In this document: piece by piece, positions 16,288 through 24,642 of the stretch
Layout of the letters: each line of letters opens with the position of its first letter
Numbering within the stretch: the stretch's first letter is position 1
Source of the DNA: DAHUXT01 sp036273675
GTDB lineage: Bacteria > Chloroflexota > Ktedonobacteria > Ktedonobacterales > JADMIN01
Direction: 5' to 3'
Length of the DNA stretch: 64,000 bases
Assembly: GCA_036273675.1 (NCBI GenBank)
Contig: DASUHD010000159.1
Coordinates: 1 to 64,000 of the forward strand
Made by a program: the position numbers and the translations under genes
The notes under the pieces: generated by a model
Seen by the model: the letters and a program-made list of their open reading frames with translations, nothing else
What the model was told of the DNA's origin: nothing
The model's database searches: none

Positions 16288-17013
16288 CTACCCCTTGAAG
16301 CGGTAGCCGACGCCGCGCACGGTCAAAATAAGCTGGGGGTTGGCGGGATCAACCTCCAGCTTTTCGCGCAGCCAGCGCACGTAGACATCCACCGTCCGGT
16401 TGTCGCCGTCGTATTCGTAGCCCCAGACATGCTCCAGCAGCCGGTCGCGCGTCAACACGGTGCCGCGGTTGCGCACCATATAGGTGAGTAGATCGAAGAT
16501 GCGGGCAGGTAGCTCGATGGTCTGGTCGTTCCGAAAGACCTCGCGACGGTCTTCGTCAATGCGGATGTCGCCCGCTGTCATGATATGCGAGCCGGGCTGG
16601 CCTGGCTCCGCGTCGTCGTTTTGCCCGCTGAGGGGCAGCTCGCCACGTCGCAGCAGCGCCCGTACGCGCGCCCGTAGCTCGTTCCAGCTAAAGGGCTTCG
16701 TCACGTAGTCGTCGGCGCCCATCTCCAGCCCCACGACGACATCGCTTTCCTCGCCACGCGCCGTCAGCATCAGAATCGGCACGCTCGCCGTCTCTGGGCG
16801 GCCACGCAGCTGGCGGCAGACATCCAGCCCGTCGAGGCGCGGCAGCATCAGGTCCAGCAAGACCAGCGCGGGCGGCTGCTGGCGGGCCACTTCGAGCGCG
16901 GTCACGCCATCTGGCGCCGAAAGCACCAGATAGCCCTCACGGCGGAGGTTATAGACAATCGTCTCCCGCAGTGCGGCATCATCCTCTACCACAAGCAGCG
17001 TGCGTTGGCTCAC
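16288..17013 (-). CDS. phoP: PhoB/PhoP-type response regulator
   Basis: 241 residues from the GTG at 17013, chosen because GGGAG lies 8 bases upstream; the open frame continues further back into phoU without a ribosome site. The receiver domain has acidic pocket ED/D at 10-12, phospho-acceptor Asp54 (LVLLDLMLP), Thr84 and Lys106. The winged-helix OmpR/PhoB domain covers about 145-241 (ending RGVGYRF). It is the last gene of the pst-phoU set; the matching kinase lies divergently at 23030. It should bind the PHO box upstream of pstS under phosphate limitation. Confidence 0.9.
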   Translation of the reverse strand: MSQRTLLVVEDDAALRETIVYNLRREGYLVLSAPDGVTALEVARQQPPALVLLDLMLPRLDGLDVCRQLRGRPETASVPILMLTARGEESDVVVGLEMGADDYVTKPFSWNELRARVRALLRRGELPLSGQNDDAEPGQPGSHIMTAGDIRIDEDRREVFRNDQTIELPARIFDLLTYMVRNRGTVLTRDRLLEHVWGYEYDGDNRTVDVYVRWLREKLEVDPANPQLILTVRGVGYRFKG

Positions 17014-17044
17014 GGTGGTGTCTCCCTGGTCTAGCCTGGACTCG

Positions 17045-17698
17045 CTAGTTGAGTTCCTCGATAAGCCCCGACACCATGTAAATGACATCTTCGCAGATAT
17101 TGGTCACGCGGTCGCCAATGCGCTCCAGATCGTGCGCGATGAACAGCAGGCTCGTGGCCAATGGCACTGACGCCGAATCGCGGGTCATCAGATTCAGTAC
17201 CTCGTTGAAGATCAACCGATACTGCTGGTCGATCTCATCGTCCTTCACACAAATCTCGCGCGCCTGCTGTACATTGACATCGACAAACGCCTCGATACAG
17301 GCGCGCACCTGCTGGCGGACGAGTTTGGCCAGTTCGCTCAACTCATACGCGATGGGCGACGTCTCGTAGTCACGCACTCGAAGCGCCTGTTTCGCGATGC
17401 CTACCGCGTGGTCGCCCATGCGCTCGAGCTCGTTGATAACCAGTTGAACGGTAATCAGCTCGCGCAGATCGCGTGCGACCGGCGCCTGAAGCGCGATCAC
17501 GTTGGTGCAGCGGCTGCGGATGCCGCGCTGCAACTCGTTGACCTCGCCGTCGCTGGCAATGACAACGCCAGCCAGCTCGGCGTCGCGTTGGGTCAGCGCC
17601 TGCATCGCGCGCGCAATTGCGCTCTCCACCAACGTTGCCATTGTAATCACAGATTCTTCGATTTCGCGCAGTTCCTGATGAAAATTGTCTCTTGGCAT
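17045..17698 (-). CDS. phoU: PhoU phosphate signalling regulator
   Basis: 217 residues from the ATG at 17698, which matches the family N-terminus (MPRDNFHQEL, then ELREIEE). An upstream in-frame ATG at 17737 would add 13 residues without better ribosome signals. The protein is two three-helix PhoU repeats, each with the E/DxxxD metal-binding pattern (NELERMGDHA; DLERIGDRVTNI). It connects Pst transport state to the PhoR-type kinase and limits phosphate uptake. It lies between pstB2 and the response regulator, with 31 bases to the latter. Confidence 0.92.
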   Translation of the reverse strand: MPRDNFHQELREIEESVITMATLVESAIARAMQALTQRDAELAGVVIASDGEVNELQRGIRSRCTNVIALQAPVARDLRELITVQLVINELERMGDHAVGIAKQALRVRDYETSPIAYELSELAKLVRQQVRACIEAFVDVNVQQAREICVKDDEIDQQYRLIFNEVLNLMTRDSASVPLATSLLFIAHDLERIGDRVTNICEDVIYMVSGLIEELN

Positions 17699-17761
17699 GG
17701 CAACCAGCAATCCCTTTCGCACGTACGCGACCGTCATCGCTACCCGTGACTCACAACCACA

Positions 17762-18607
17762 TCATCCAAAGCGGCCAGTGATGAAATCCTCCGTCTGTCG
17801 TTTCAGCGGGCGCGAGAATAGCTGCCCGGTCGGCGCATACTCCACCATATTGCCGGTGAGGAAGAACCCGGTATACTGTGAGATACGCGCTGCTTGCTGA
17901 AGGTTGTGGGTCACGATGATTATGGTGTAACGCTGTTTGAGTTGGTCGATCAGTTCCTCAATCTTCAGCGTGGCCACTGGGTCAAGCGCCGAGCATGGTT
18001 CATCCATCAGAATCACTTCGGGTTCCACCGCCAGCGCCCGCGCGATGCAGAGGCGCTGCTGCTGGCCGCCAGACAGGCTGAGCGCGCTCTGGCGCAGGCG
18101 ATCCTTGACCTCCTCCCAAAGGGCCGCGCCTCGCAGACTACGTTCAACGATTTCGTGTACGTCACGACGAGTGTGGCCGCCTTGAACCCGAAGTCCATAG
18201 GCGACATTATCGAAGATCGATTGTGGGAACGGATTGGGCCGCTGAAACACCATGCCAACTCGCTGCCGGAGACGAATGATATCGGTTGCTGGATCGTAAA
18301 TGTTCGTTCCGTCTAACAGCACGCTGCCGGTAATTCGCACGCCGGGGTTCATATCATGCATTCTATTGAGGGCACGTAAGAACGTTGACTTGCCACAGCC
18401 AGAGGGGCCCATCAACGCTGTCACTTGATGCTCGGCAATGCCGAAGCTGACATCATGGATGGCGTGATTCATGCCGTAATAGATATTCAACTGCCGTGTC
18501 TGCACTTTTATGGGCAGATTTGGCGTGGCGATACATCCTTCTGATTCCACCGAGCTCTCAAGCAGGTGCTCTTCGCTCACGTTGTCTCTTTGCATATCTT
18601 TCAGCAT
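17762..18607 (-). CDS. pstB2: Phosphate ABC transporter ATP-binding protein (second PstB)
   Basis: 281 residues. ABC ATPase of PstB type: Walker A GPSGCGKS (67-74), the PstB-specific FQRPNPFPQSIFDNVAYG segment, signature LSGGQ (178-182), Walker B VILMDEP, and the C-terminal EDFITGRFG end typical of PstB. It is longer than its neighbour by an N-terminal extension of about 30 residues. It follows pstB1 after 131 bases containing two stem-loops. Two PstB genes in one operon also occur in Bacillus. Why two ATPases are kept here is not visible. Confidence 0.93.
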   Translation of the reverse strand: MLKDMQRDNVSEEHLLESSVESEGCIATPNLPIKVQTRQLNIYYGMNHAIHDVSFGIAEHQVTALMGPSGCGKSTFLRALNRMHDMNPGVRITGSVLLDGTNIYDPATDIIRLRQRVGMVFQRPNPFPQSIFDNVAYGLRVQGGHTRRDVHEIVERSLRGAALWEEVKDRLRQSALSLSGGQQQRLCIARALAVEPEVILMDEPCSALDPVATLKIEELIDQLKQRYTIIIVTHNLQQAARISQYTGFFLTGNMVEYAPTGQLFSRPLKRQTEDFITGRFG

Positions 18608-18662
18608 CGCGCTCTCTTTCTTGTTCGCAGTGTGGTGCGCATCCCGCGGCGACCCCTATGTC

Positions 18663-18721
18663 ATTGCAGCAAAGTGCAATAGATAGCTCTCGTGCCTGCA
18701 ACCGCTAGAACCGCTTGCAGG
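18663..18721 (-). promoter_or_regulatory. Two stem-loops between pstB1 and pstB2
   Basis: ATTGCA-GCAAAG-TGCAAT (18663-18680) and CCTGCAA/TTGCAGG with a 13-base loop (18695-18721) occupy the 131-base gap between the two pstB genes. Neither has a T run, so mRNA stabilising or processing sites are more likely than a terminator. They could let the downstream genes be expressed at a different level. Confidence 0.4.
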
Positions 18722-18738
18722 AGACTGCGATCAACCCC

Positions 18739-19533
18739 CTATCCAAAACGGCCTGTGATAAAGTCTTCTGTCTCTTTCTGCTGAGGATGCGAAAACAATT
18801 CAGCAGTTGCTCCTACTTCGATTAAATGACCGCTCAGGAAGAAGGCAGTACGGTCAGCCACCCGGGCTGCTTGCTGCAGATTATGGGTCACGATGACGAT
18901 CGTGTAGTGTTTCCTGAGTTGGCGGATGAGATCTTCCACCTGCAATGTGGCAATCGGGTCAAGCGCCGAGCAGGGCTCGTCCATCAGCACAATGTGTGGC
19001 TCGAGCGCGAGTGCACGGGCGATGCAGAGGCGCTGCTGTTGGCCGCCGGAGAGTTGCATCGGAGCCCCCGACAGCCGGTCTTTCACCTCGTCCCAGAGTG
19101 CGGCCTGGCGAAGGCACAGTTCCACCAGTTCGTCGAGCGCTTTCCCCTTCGCCAGGCCATTGATGCGGGCGCCGATAGCGACATTCTCGTAAATGCTGCG
19201 ATGTGGCAGTGGATTCGGCTGCTGGAAGACCATGCCAATGTGTCGCCGTACATAAATCGGGTTGATGGTGGGAGCGTAGATGTTGACGCCCTCAATAACG
19301 ACACTGCCCGTGACGCGCGCTCCAAAGACCTCTTCATGCATGCGGTTGAGGCAGCGCACAAACGTCGATTTGCCTGACCCAGAAGGGCCAATAGCCGCGG
19401 AGACGCTCAATGGAATGATCGACAGATTCACATCGAAGAGGGCTTGAGACGGCCCGTACCAAGCATCCAATCGCTGAATATCAATCGCGATCTCTGCCTG
19501 AGATTGCCCCTCAGATGCAACTAACTCTTGCAC
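18739..19533 (-). CDS. pstB1: Phosphate ABC transporter ATP-binding protein (first PstB)
   Basis: 264 residues, the standard PstB size. Walker A GPSGSGKS (49-56), MVFQQPNPLPHRSIYENV, signature LSGGQ (161-165), Walker B HIVLMDEP, and the same EDFITGRFG C-terminus as the second copy. It starts 12 bases after pstA and energises the PstCA channel. The two PstB proteins differ most in the helical domain between Q-loop and signature (NGLAKGKALDE here, GGHTRRDVHE in the other), the region that contacts the permease. Confidence 0.94.
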   Translation of the reverse strand: MQELVASEGQSQAEIAIDIQRLDAWYGPSQALFDVNLSIIPLSVSAAIGPSGSGKSTFVRCLNRMHEEVFGARVTGSVVIEGVNIYAPTINPIYVRRHIGMVFQQPNPLPHRSIYENVAIGARINGLAKGKALDELVELCLRQAALWDEVKDRLSGAPMQLSGGQQQRLCIARALALEPHIVLMDEPCSALDPIATLQVEDLIRQLRKHYTIVIVTHNLQQAARVADRTAFFLSGHLIEVGATAELFSHPQQKETEDFITGRFG

Positions 19534-19545
19534 GATACCCTCCGA

Positions 19546-20445
19546 TCAGCGGCCATGCCGCTTAAATCCGCCGGTCGCCCAGCGCACCGCCAATGAGGTA
19601 ATGACGACGAATACGATCAGCACAAGCGCTCCGGCGAATGCCTGATCCCGCTCGATCTGATAGGGGCTGAGCGTGAAGTTAAAGATGCGCGCCGGAACGG
19701 AATCTATCGGCCCCTGCAGCAAGCTCCTATTGAAGAATGGCGTGATCCCCGCCGTCATGAGCAGCGGCGCTGTCTCCCCGGCCACACGCGCCAGCGCTAG
19801 CATGACTCCTGTGACGATACCACTCCGCGCTGCGGGAATCACTACCTGCATGATTGTCCGCGAATGTGTCGCACCCAGTGCGGCAGAGGCTTCTCGCTGA
19901 TCTTTAGGCACCAGGCGCAGCACCTCCTCGGTGGCCCGCGCGACAGTTGGAATCATGATGATCCCCAGCGCCACGCCGCCCGAGACAGCAGAGAACGAGT
20001 GGGATGGCACCACAATCAGCACCCAGGCAAAGAGGCCGAAGATGATCGTTGGGATGCCGGTGAGCGTATCCACCAGGAAGCGTACGAACGACGCAAAGGG
20101 GCCACGACCCACCTCAGAGAGAAAGATGCCCACTGCCATACCGAGGGGCACGCCAATGATAGTCGCGAGAGCTATCAGGATCGCCGAGCCCTGCAGTGCG
20201 GTGGCCCACCCGCCGCCGGTTTCGCCAGGGGCCCTCGGTCGCTGGGTAAAGAAGTTCGCGTTGATAAACTGCAGGCCCTTGGCAGCGATATAACCGATCA
20301 GGTAGATCAAGAACAGACTGGCGAGAATAGCAAAAAAACCAGTCAGGATGATGGAGAGCTTGTTGACGATGTTGCGGCGGAACTGCAGCCCGTTTCGTTC
20401 TGCTTCGAACGGATTGCTCTTGGTTGATTGCGTGGTGACACTCAT
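19546..20445 (-). CDS. pstA: Phosphate ABC transporter permease PstA
   Basis: 299 residues with six membrane helices. The binding-protein-dependent transport motif is seen as EASAALGATHSRTIMQVVIPAA (roughly 184-205), the loop that docks on PstB. GVPLGMAVGIFLSE and the GIPTIIFGLFAW segment match PstA. Its ATG overlaps the pstC stop by 4 bases (ATGA), so the two permease halves are translated together. Inner-membrane phosphate channel with PstC. Confidence 0.93.
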   Translation of the reverse strand: MSVTTQSTKSNPFEAERNGLQFRRNIVNKLSIILTGFFAILASLFLIYLIGYIAAKGLQFINANFFTQRPRAPGETGGGWATALQGSAILIALATIIGVPLGMAVGIFLSEVGRGPFASFVRFLVDTLTGIPTIIFGLFAWVLIVVPSHSFSAVSGGVALGIIMIPTVARATEEVLRLVPKDQREASAALGATHSRTIMQVVIPAARSGIVTGVMLALARVAGETAPLLMTAGITPFFNRSLLQGPIDSVPARIFNFTLSPYQIERDQAFAGALVLIVFVVITSLAVRWATGGFKRHGR

Positions 20446-21458
20446 GCGGTCAGCCCTCCTCCGACGCGACCCATCCGTGCAATGAGCAGTCGCGCGAGTA
20501 TGTTCGTCAGCAGCGTAATAAGCAAGAGCAGGAGGCCAGCCTCAAGCACCGCGGAGAGAAATACGCCAGGTGTCGCCTCACCGAACTGATTGACGATGAC
20601 ACTCGACAGCGTATAGCCCGTCTGGAAGAGACTCCAACTCGGCGGTGTTGCTTGGTTGCCGATAACCAGCGTCACAACGATGGTCTCACCCAGCGCCCGT
20701 CCGAGCCCCAGGATCGCTCCGCCCGTGATGCCAACGCGTCCGTATGGCAGGATCGCGTAGCGGATCACCTCCCAGCGTGTCGCGCCGAGCGCAAGCATTG
20801 CCTCACGTTGCGAGACTGGGACGACGGCCATCACCTCGCGCGAGATTGCCGTAATGATCGGCAGGATCATCGCCGTCAGAATCAAGCCAGCTGCCAGCAT
20901 GCCCACACCATGCGGGGTCCCTTGAAAGAACGGTAGGAAGCCGAGATGTTGTTGCAGCCAAGGCTCGCCTGACTGTTGCAACCATGGTGCGAAGACCAGG
21001 AAGCCCCATAATCCAATCGCCACACTGGGAATGGCCGCCAAGGTGTCGACGAGGAATGCCAATGGGAATCGCAGCCGACGCGGGCAGAATTCGGTCAAGA
21101 AGATGGCGGTGCCCACGCTGAGAGGAACGGCGAGGAGGATTGCAAACGCAGATGTGAAGAAGGTGCCGAAGAGCGCCGGTCCGACTCCGAACGTGTTGTG
21201 GATTGGATCGAAGGCTGGATTAGTGAGGTATTTGAAGCCAAACTGCTGGATGGTCGGCCAGGAGCTGCTGAGCAGCACCCATCCGATACCCAGGACAATC
21301 ACGAGCACGATCCCGACGAACAGGTAGAGGAGCACGCGGAAGGCGAAGTCGCCAGGCCGACGCGCCTGCACACGGATCTGGCTCAGCGATGCCCGAAGCC
21401 ATGCCCGGCTTCGGGCCTGGATAGAACTTCTTTCGGAGGCGACAGGTACTTCCATCAA
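20442..21458 (-). CDS. pstC: Phosphate ABC transporter permease PstC
   Basis: 338 residues with six membrane helices after a 45-residue basic N-terminus. The EAMLALGATRWEVIRYAILPYG motif is the EAA loop for the ATPase. LSVGTAIFLTEF and the AAIPSVAIGLWGFLVF segment match PstC. ATGs at 21458 and 21455 are both possible. The gap to pstS (193 bases) contains stem-loop sequences. Forms the channel with PstA. Confidence 0.93.
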   Translation of the reverse strand: MMEVPVASERSSIQARSRAWLRASLSQIRVQARRPGDFAFRVLLYLFVGIVLVIVLGIGWVLLSSSWPTIQQFGFKYLTNPAFDPIHNTFGVGPALFGTFFTSAFAILLAVPLSVGTAIFLTEFCPRRLRFPLAFLVDTLAAIPSVAIGLWGFLVFAPWLQQSGEPWLQQHLGFLPFFQGTPHGVGMLAAGLILTAMILPIITAISREVMAVVPVSQREAMLALGATRWEVIRYAILPYGRVGITGGAILGLGRALGETIVVTLVIGNQATPPSWSLFQTGYTLSSVIVNQFGEATPGVFLSAVLEAGLLLLLITLLTNILARLLIARMGRVGGGLTA

Positions 21459-21544
21459 TGTTAACCTTTAGCTGCTACGTGGACCAACGATATCCTGTCC
21501 TCGCTCGATTCCTTGGTATTCACCGAGCTTTATACCTCGGCAAT

Positions 21545-21610
21545 TCCCATGATTGCCAGAATGCGCAAACGTCAGCCCTCCCGCAGGAGTCTCAATGAGA
21601 CGTTCATTGC
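21545..21610 (-). promoter_or_regulatory. Stem-loops in the pstS-pstC gap
   Basis: Read on the minus strand, GTCTCATTGAGAC (a near-perfect 13-base palindrome) is followed at once by CTCC-TGCG-GGAG. There is no T run. In pst operons the binding protein is commonly made in excess, and such stems after pstS can protect its message; that role here is inference. Confidence 0.35.
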
Positions 21611-21651
21611 GAGAGAACTGACTGTTCACGTGGCCCCTGAATCCGCTTGCG

Positions 21652-22761
21652 TTAGCCCTTATAGCAGGCGCTGCTGCCGCACTTCATGGCCTTGATCTGC
21701 GCCTCATCCTTAGCCAGGATTGTTGACGGCAACGCGACGTAGTTGGGTGAGGCGTACTGTTGGCCCGAGTGGACCGCCCACCAGGCGAAATTCGCGATGG
21801 CCTGCCCCTTGTCCGCGTCTGTCTGGTTCTGGTAGACCAGCATCCAGGTGAAGCCCGCGATTGGGTAGGAGTTGGCACCTGGGGCGTTCACGAAGAAGAA
21901 GCGCAGGTCTGCCGGGATGTCGGTGACGCTGTTGGCCGCGGCAGCCACCGTGTCAGATGATGGCACGATGAAGCCACTGGCGTCCTTGTTCTGGACCGCG
22001 CCATAGCTGATGTTGTTGGCGATCACATAGGCAAGTTCGTTGTAGCCAATCGCATACTTGGTGTTCTTGACCTGCGTAGCGACACCATCGTTCCCTTTGG
22101 CGCCAACGCCGGTCGGCCAGTTGATTGTCGTGCCTGCGCCTGGTCCGCTTGACCAAGCGGTGCTTACTGCCGCGAGATAGTGGGTGAGAATGCCAGTCGT
22201 ACCGCTACCATCCGAGCGATGGACAACCGTGATCGGCTGGTTCGGGAGCGTGACACCCGAGTTGCTGGCAACGATCGCGGGGTCATTCCAGTTCTTGATT
22301 TGACCCAGGAAGATCTTTGCGAGCGTATCGCCTGTGAACTGGAGGTGCGTCGAAGTCGCAACTTCCGGGACATTGTAGGAGATGGCCACTCCACCAATCG
22401 TCGCGGGGATGTGCAGCACCGCGCCAGCCTTGCTCTGGGCGACCTGGGCATCGGTCATCGGCGAGTCAGTCGCGCCAAAGTCGACAGTCTGCTGCAAGAA
22501 TTGGGTGATGCCAGCACCGCTACCGACCGACTGATAGGAGACCTGGGCGCCGCAGTGGGCGTCCACATATTGTTCGGACCACTTCGACATCAAGGGGTTG
22601 ATGAACGTCGAGCCTGCTCCAGAGAGCGATGTGGTGTTAGGACAGGAAGGGCCGGACGCAGTCGTGGTGCCGGAGCCACAGGCAGCCAAACCTATAACAG
22701 CGGTAGCACACAATGCCAAGCCAATGGTTGCCTTGCGGATCGCTGAGATGCGATCGAGCAT
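21652..22761 (-). CDS. pstS: Phosphate-binding lipoprotein PstS
   Basis: 369 residues. Signal peptide with lipobox (VIGLAAC, Cys28), so it is a membrane-anchored lipoprotein as in organisms without a periplasm. Phosphate-binding motifs are LSGAGSTFINPLMSKW (near 45-60), the TDSPMTD loop, and HRSDGSGTTGILTHYL. A C-terminal Cys pair (CGSSACYKG) may form a disulphide. GAGGAGG sits 4 bases before the ATG. It is first in the pst operon, 115 bases downstream of the PHO box. Confidence 0.95.
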   Translation of the reverse strand: MLDRISAIRKATIGLALCATAVIGLAACGSGTTTASGPSCPNTTSLSGAGSTFINPLMSKWSEQYVDAHCGAQVSYQSVGSGAGITQFLQQTVDFGATDSPMTDAQVAQSKAGAVLHIPATIGGVAISYNVPEVATSTHLQFTGDTLAKIFLGQIKNWNDPAIVASNSGVTLPNQPITVVHRSDGSGTTGILTHYLAAVSTAWSSGPGAGTTINWPTGVGAKGNDGVATQVKNTKYAIGYNELAYVIANNISYGAVQNKDASGFIVPSSDTVAAAANSVTDIPADLRFFFVNAPGANSYPIAGFTWMLVYQNQTDADKGQAIANFAWWAVHSGQQYASPNYVALPSTILAKDEAQIKAMKCGSSACYKG

Positions 22762-22876
22762 GATGCCTCCTCAAATCACTCTACTTTGGTAGGAGCGTCA
22801 TATGATGGCGAGCGGGTCTGGGCCGTGCATGCCGCGTCCAGTTCCGCAACTCGTCCATGTAGACCTTAGGATGCGT

Positions 22877-22917
22877 CTGTTAATAGCCTTTTGAACTTCT
22901 GTTAAGGTTGTGTTAAA
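22877..22917 (-). promoter_or_regulatory. PHO box: four direct repeats at 11-bp spacing
   Basis: On the plus strand TGTTAA occurs at 22878, 22900 and 22911, with a degenerate unit (TTTTGA) at 22889, giving four units at exactly 11-base intervals. On the minus strand this is TTAACA-n5-TTAACA-n5-TCAAAA-n5-TTAACA, which fits the Bacillus PhoP box consensus TT(A/C/T)A(C/T)A with 5-base spacers. It points at pstS and sits 115-155 bases upstream of it. The divergent kinase gene starts 112 bases to the other side and may share it. Confidence 0.8.
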
Positions 22918-23029
22918 TGGGGACTGAGGGCTTTCATGCGCCGCCTCTGGATGCGATACACTACGACCAGGTGGTGCGTGACAGGGCGTGGCGGATTGAG
23001 GATGCCGCGCAGAACAGGGAATAGGTAGG

Positions 23030-24430
23030 ATGGGCGCAAGCGGTGAGATTCTGTCGCTCTTAGAGGCGTTCCTCGCGGGCATGATTGTCGTCGGCGCGGT
23101 CGCATGGCTCCAGCGACGGATTGATGAGCGCAAGCGGATTGTCGCGGAGGAGCGGCGCTACATTGCCGAGCGGCAACTGGAGAGCCGCCTGCATGAGATC
23201 GCGCGCCTGCACGACATGACAGGAGTGCTGCTCGAAGCCTATCCACGCCCCGTCCTCGTCACCGATCAGGACCGCGTCATACTGTTCGCCAACAGCGCCG
23301 CGCTGGAACTCATCCAGCTTGCGCGCGAGCAGGTGATTGGCCGCGTTGCCGCCAGCGTCATCCTGGACTACGAGACGATGCGCGTGCTGCTCGAAGCGGG
23401 GCAGAGCCAGTCGCCCGTCGAGACGACCTTCCGCCGCGCCACCACGGGCCAGACCTGGCGCGTCTCGGTGACGCCGATCTCGACGCCCCGCCAGCCATCC
23501 CCCGGCACGCCCGAGCTCGATCCGGCGCCCGATGTGCAGCGCATGATCGTCGTCATCGAAGACTTGACTGAACTGCGAAGGTTGGAGATCATGCGGCGTG
23601 ATTTTGTGGCGCATGTCTCGCATGAGCTGCGCACCCCGCTGGCAGCCGTCAAGCTGCTGACCGATACACTGGACGAGACCGTTGAAGGCGATCCGGTGGC
23701 GGCGCGTGGCTTCGCGCGTCGCATCAGTGGCGAGATCGATCATCTGACGCAGATGGTGGCCGAGTTGCTGGAGCTTTCGCGTATCGAATCGGGCAAGATC
23801 AAGCTGCGGGCAGAAGCGGTGGAGATCGCCGGATTGATCGAGGCGAGCGTAGATCGGATGAGTCCGCTTGCCGAGGAGCGCAATATCAGCCTCCATACGG
23901 CGGTCCCCGAAGGGCTGCCCGATGCCTGGGCCGATGCGAGCCGTGCGGGCGAAGTGCTGATCAATCTGATTCACAATGGCATCAAATACACACCGCCGGG
24001 TGGCTCGGTAACAATCTCGGCGGAGGTGATCGAGGCTAACGCGGCGGGCGAGCCACTGAGCGCGGAACAGCGGGCCGAGAGTGGCGCCGCGTCCCAGCGC
24101 ATGCTGGCCATTCATGTAGTGGATACAGGCGTTGGCATAGACGAAGACGATCTCCCACGGGTCTTCGAGCGCTTCTTCAAAGTCGACCGCGCCCGCACGC
24201 GTGAGGTGGAGGAGGCGGCGTTGCCAGAGACGCGCGCGGCGGCAGGCACGGGGCTAGGACTCGCCATCGCGCGGCACCTGGTGGAGTTGCATGGCGGGCG
24301 AGCTTGGGCGGAGAGCCGCGTCGGGCGAGGGAGCGACTTCTCGTTCACGCTGCCGCTCGCCAGCGAATCGGCGGAATCGCCTGTCATCGAGCCGCCCGCT
24401 CCATCTGTCGGTGCGCTCCCTCACCAGTAA
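23030..24430 (+). CDS. phoR: PhoR-like sensor histidine kinase
   Basis: 466 residues. A single N-terminal membrane helix (about 10-28), a coiled segment, a PAS domain (about 64-180), then HisKA with phospho-acceptor His198 (FVAHVSHELRTPL) and a HATPase domain with N-box (LIHNGIKYT), G1 (VDTGVGI), F-box (FERFFKVDRAR) and G2 (GTGLGLAIA). There is no sizeable extracellular sensor, which fits PhoR proteins that read Pst/PhoU state. It is divergent from pstS across the PHO box; the cognate regulator lies at the far end of the pst operon. Confidence 0.88.
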   Translation: MGASGEILSLLEAFLAGMIVVGAVAWLQRRIDERKRIVAEERRYIAERQLESRLHEIARLHDMTGVLLEAYPRPVLVTDQDRVILFANSAALELIQLAREQVIGRVAASVILDYETMRVLLEAGQSQSPVETTFRRATTGQTWRVSVTPISTPRQPSPGTPELDPAPDVQRMIVVIEDLTELRRLEIMRRDFVAHVSHELRTPLAAVKLLTDTLDETVEGDPVAARGFARRISGEIDHLTQMVAELLELSRIESGKIKLRAEAVEIAGLIEASVDRMSPLAEERNISLHTAVPEGLPDAWADASRAGEVLINLIHNGIKYTPPGGSVTISAEVIEANAAGEPLSAEQRAESGAASQRMLAIHVVDTGVGIDEDDLPRVFERFFKVDRARTREVEEAALPETRAAAGTGLGLAIARHLVELHGGRAWAESRVGRGSDFSFTLPLASESAESPVIEPPAPSVGALPHQ

Positions 24431-24642
24431 TGCGTCTGTTCGCGCTTGCTCATGCGTACGGTAGACGCAACGGAAGGATGGATCGCTTGTCCAGCGTATC
24501 ATCAACTCGTTTGACCTGCCCGCGTCTGGCTGAGGTTTGGGGGCAGTCCGCGCGCCTTGCGGCAGGTGAAGCGCGCATGATATCCTGCATTTAAGCGGGT
24601 CGCCAATGGCGGCGAATATCCTCAACCGGCAAGGCTAACGGT

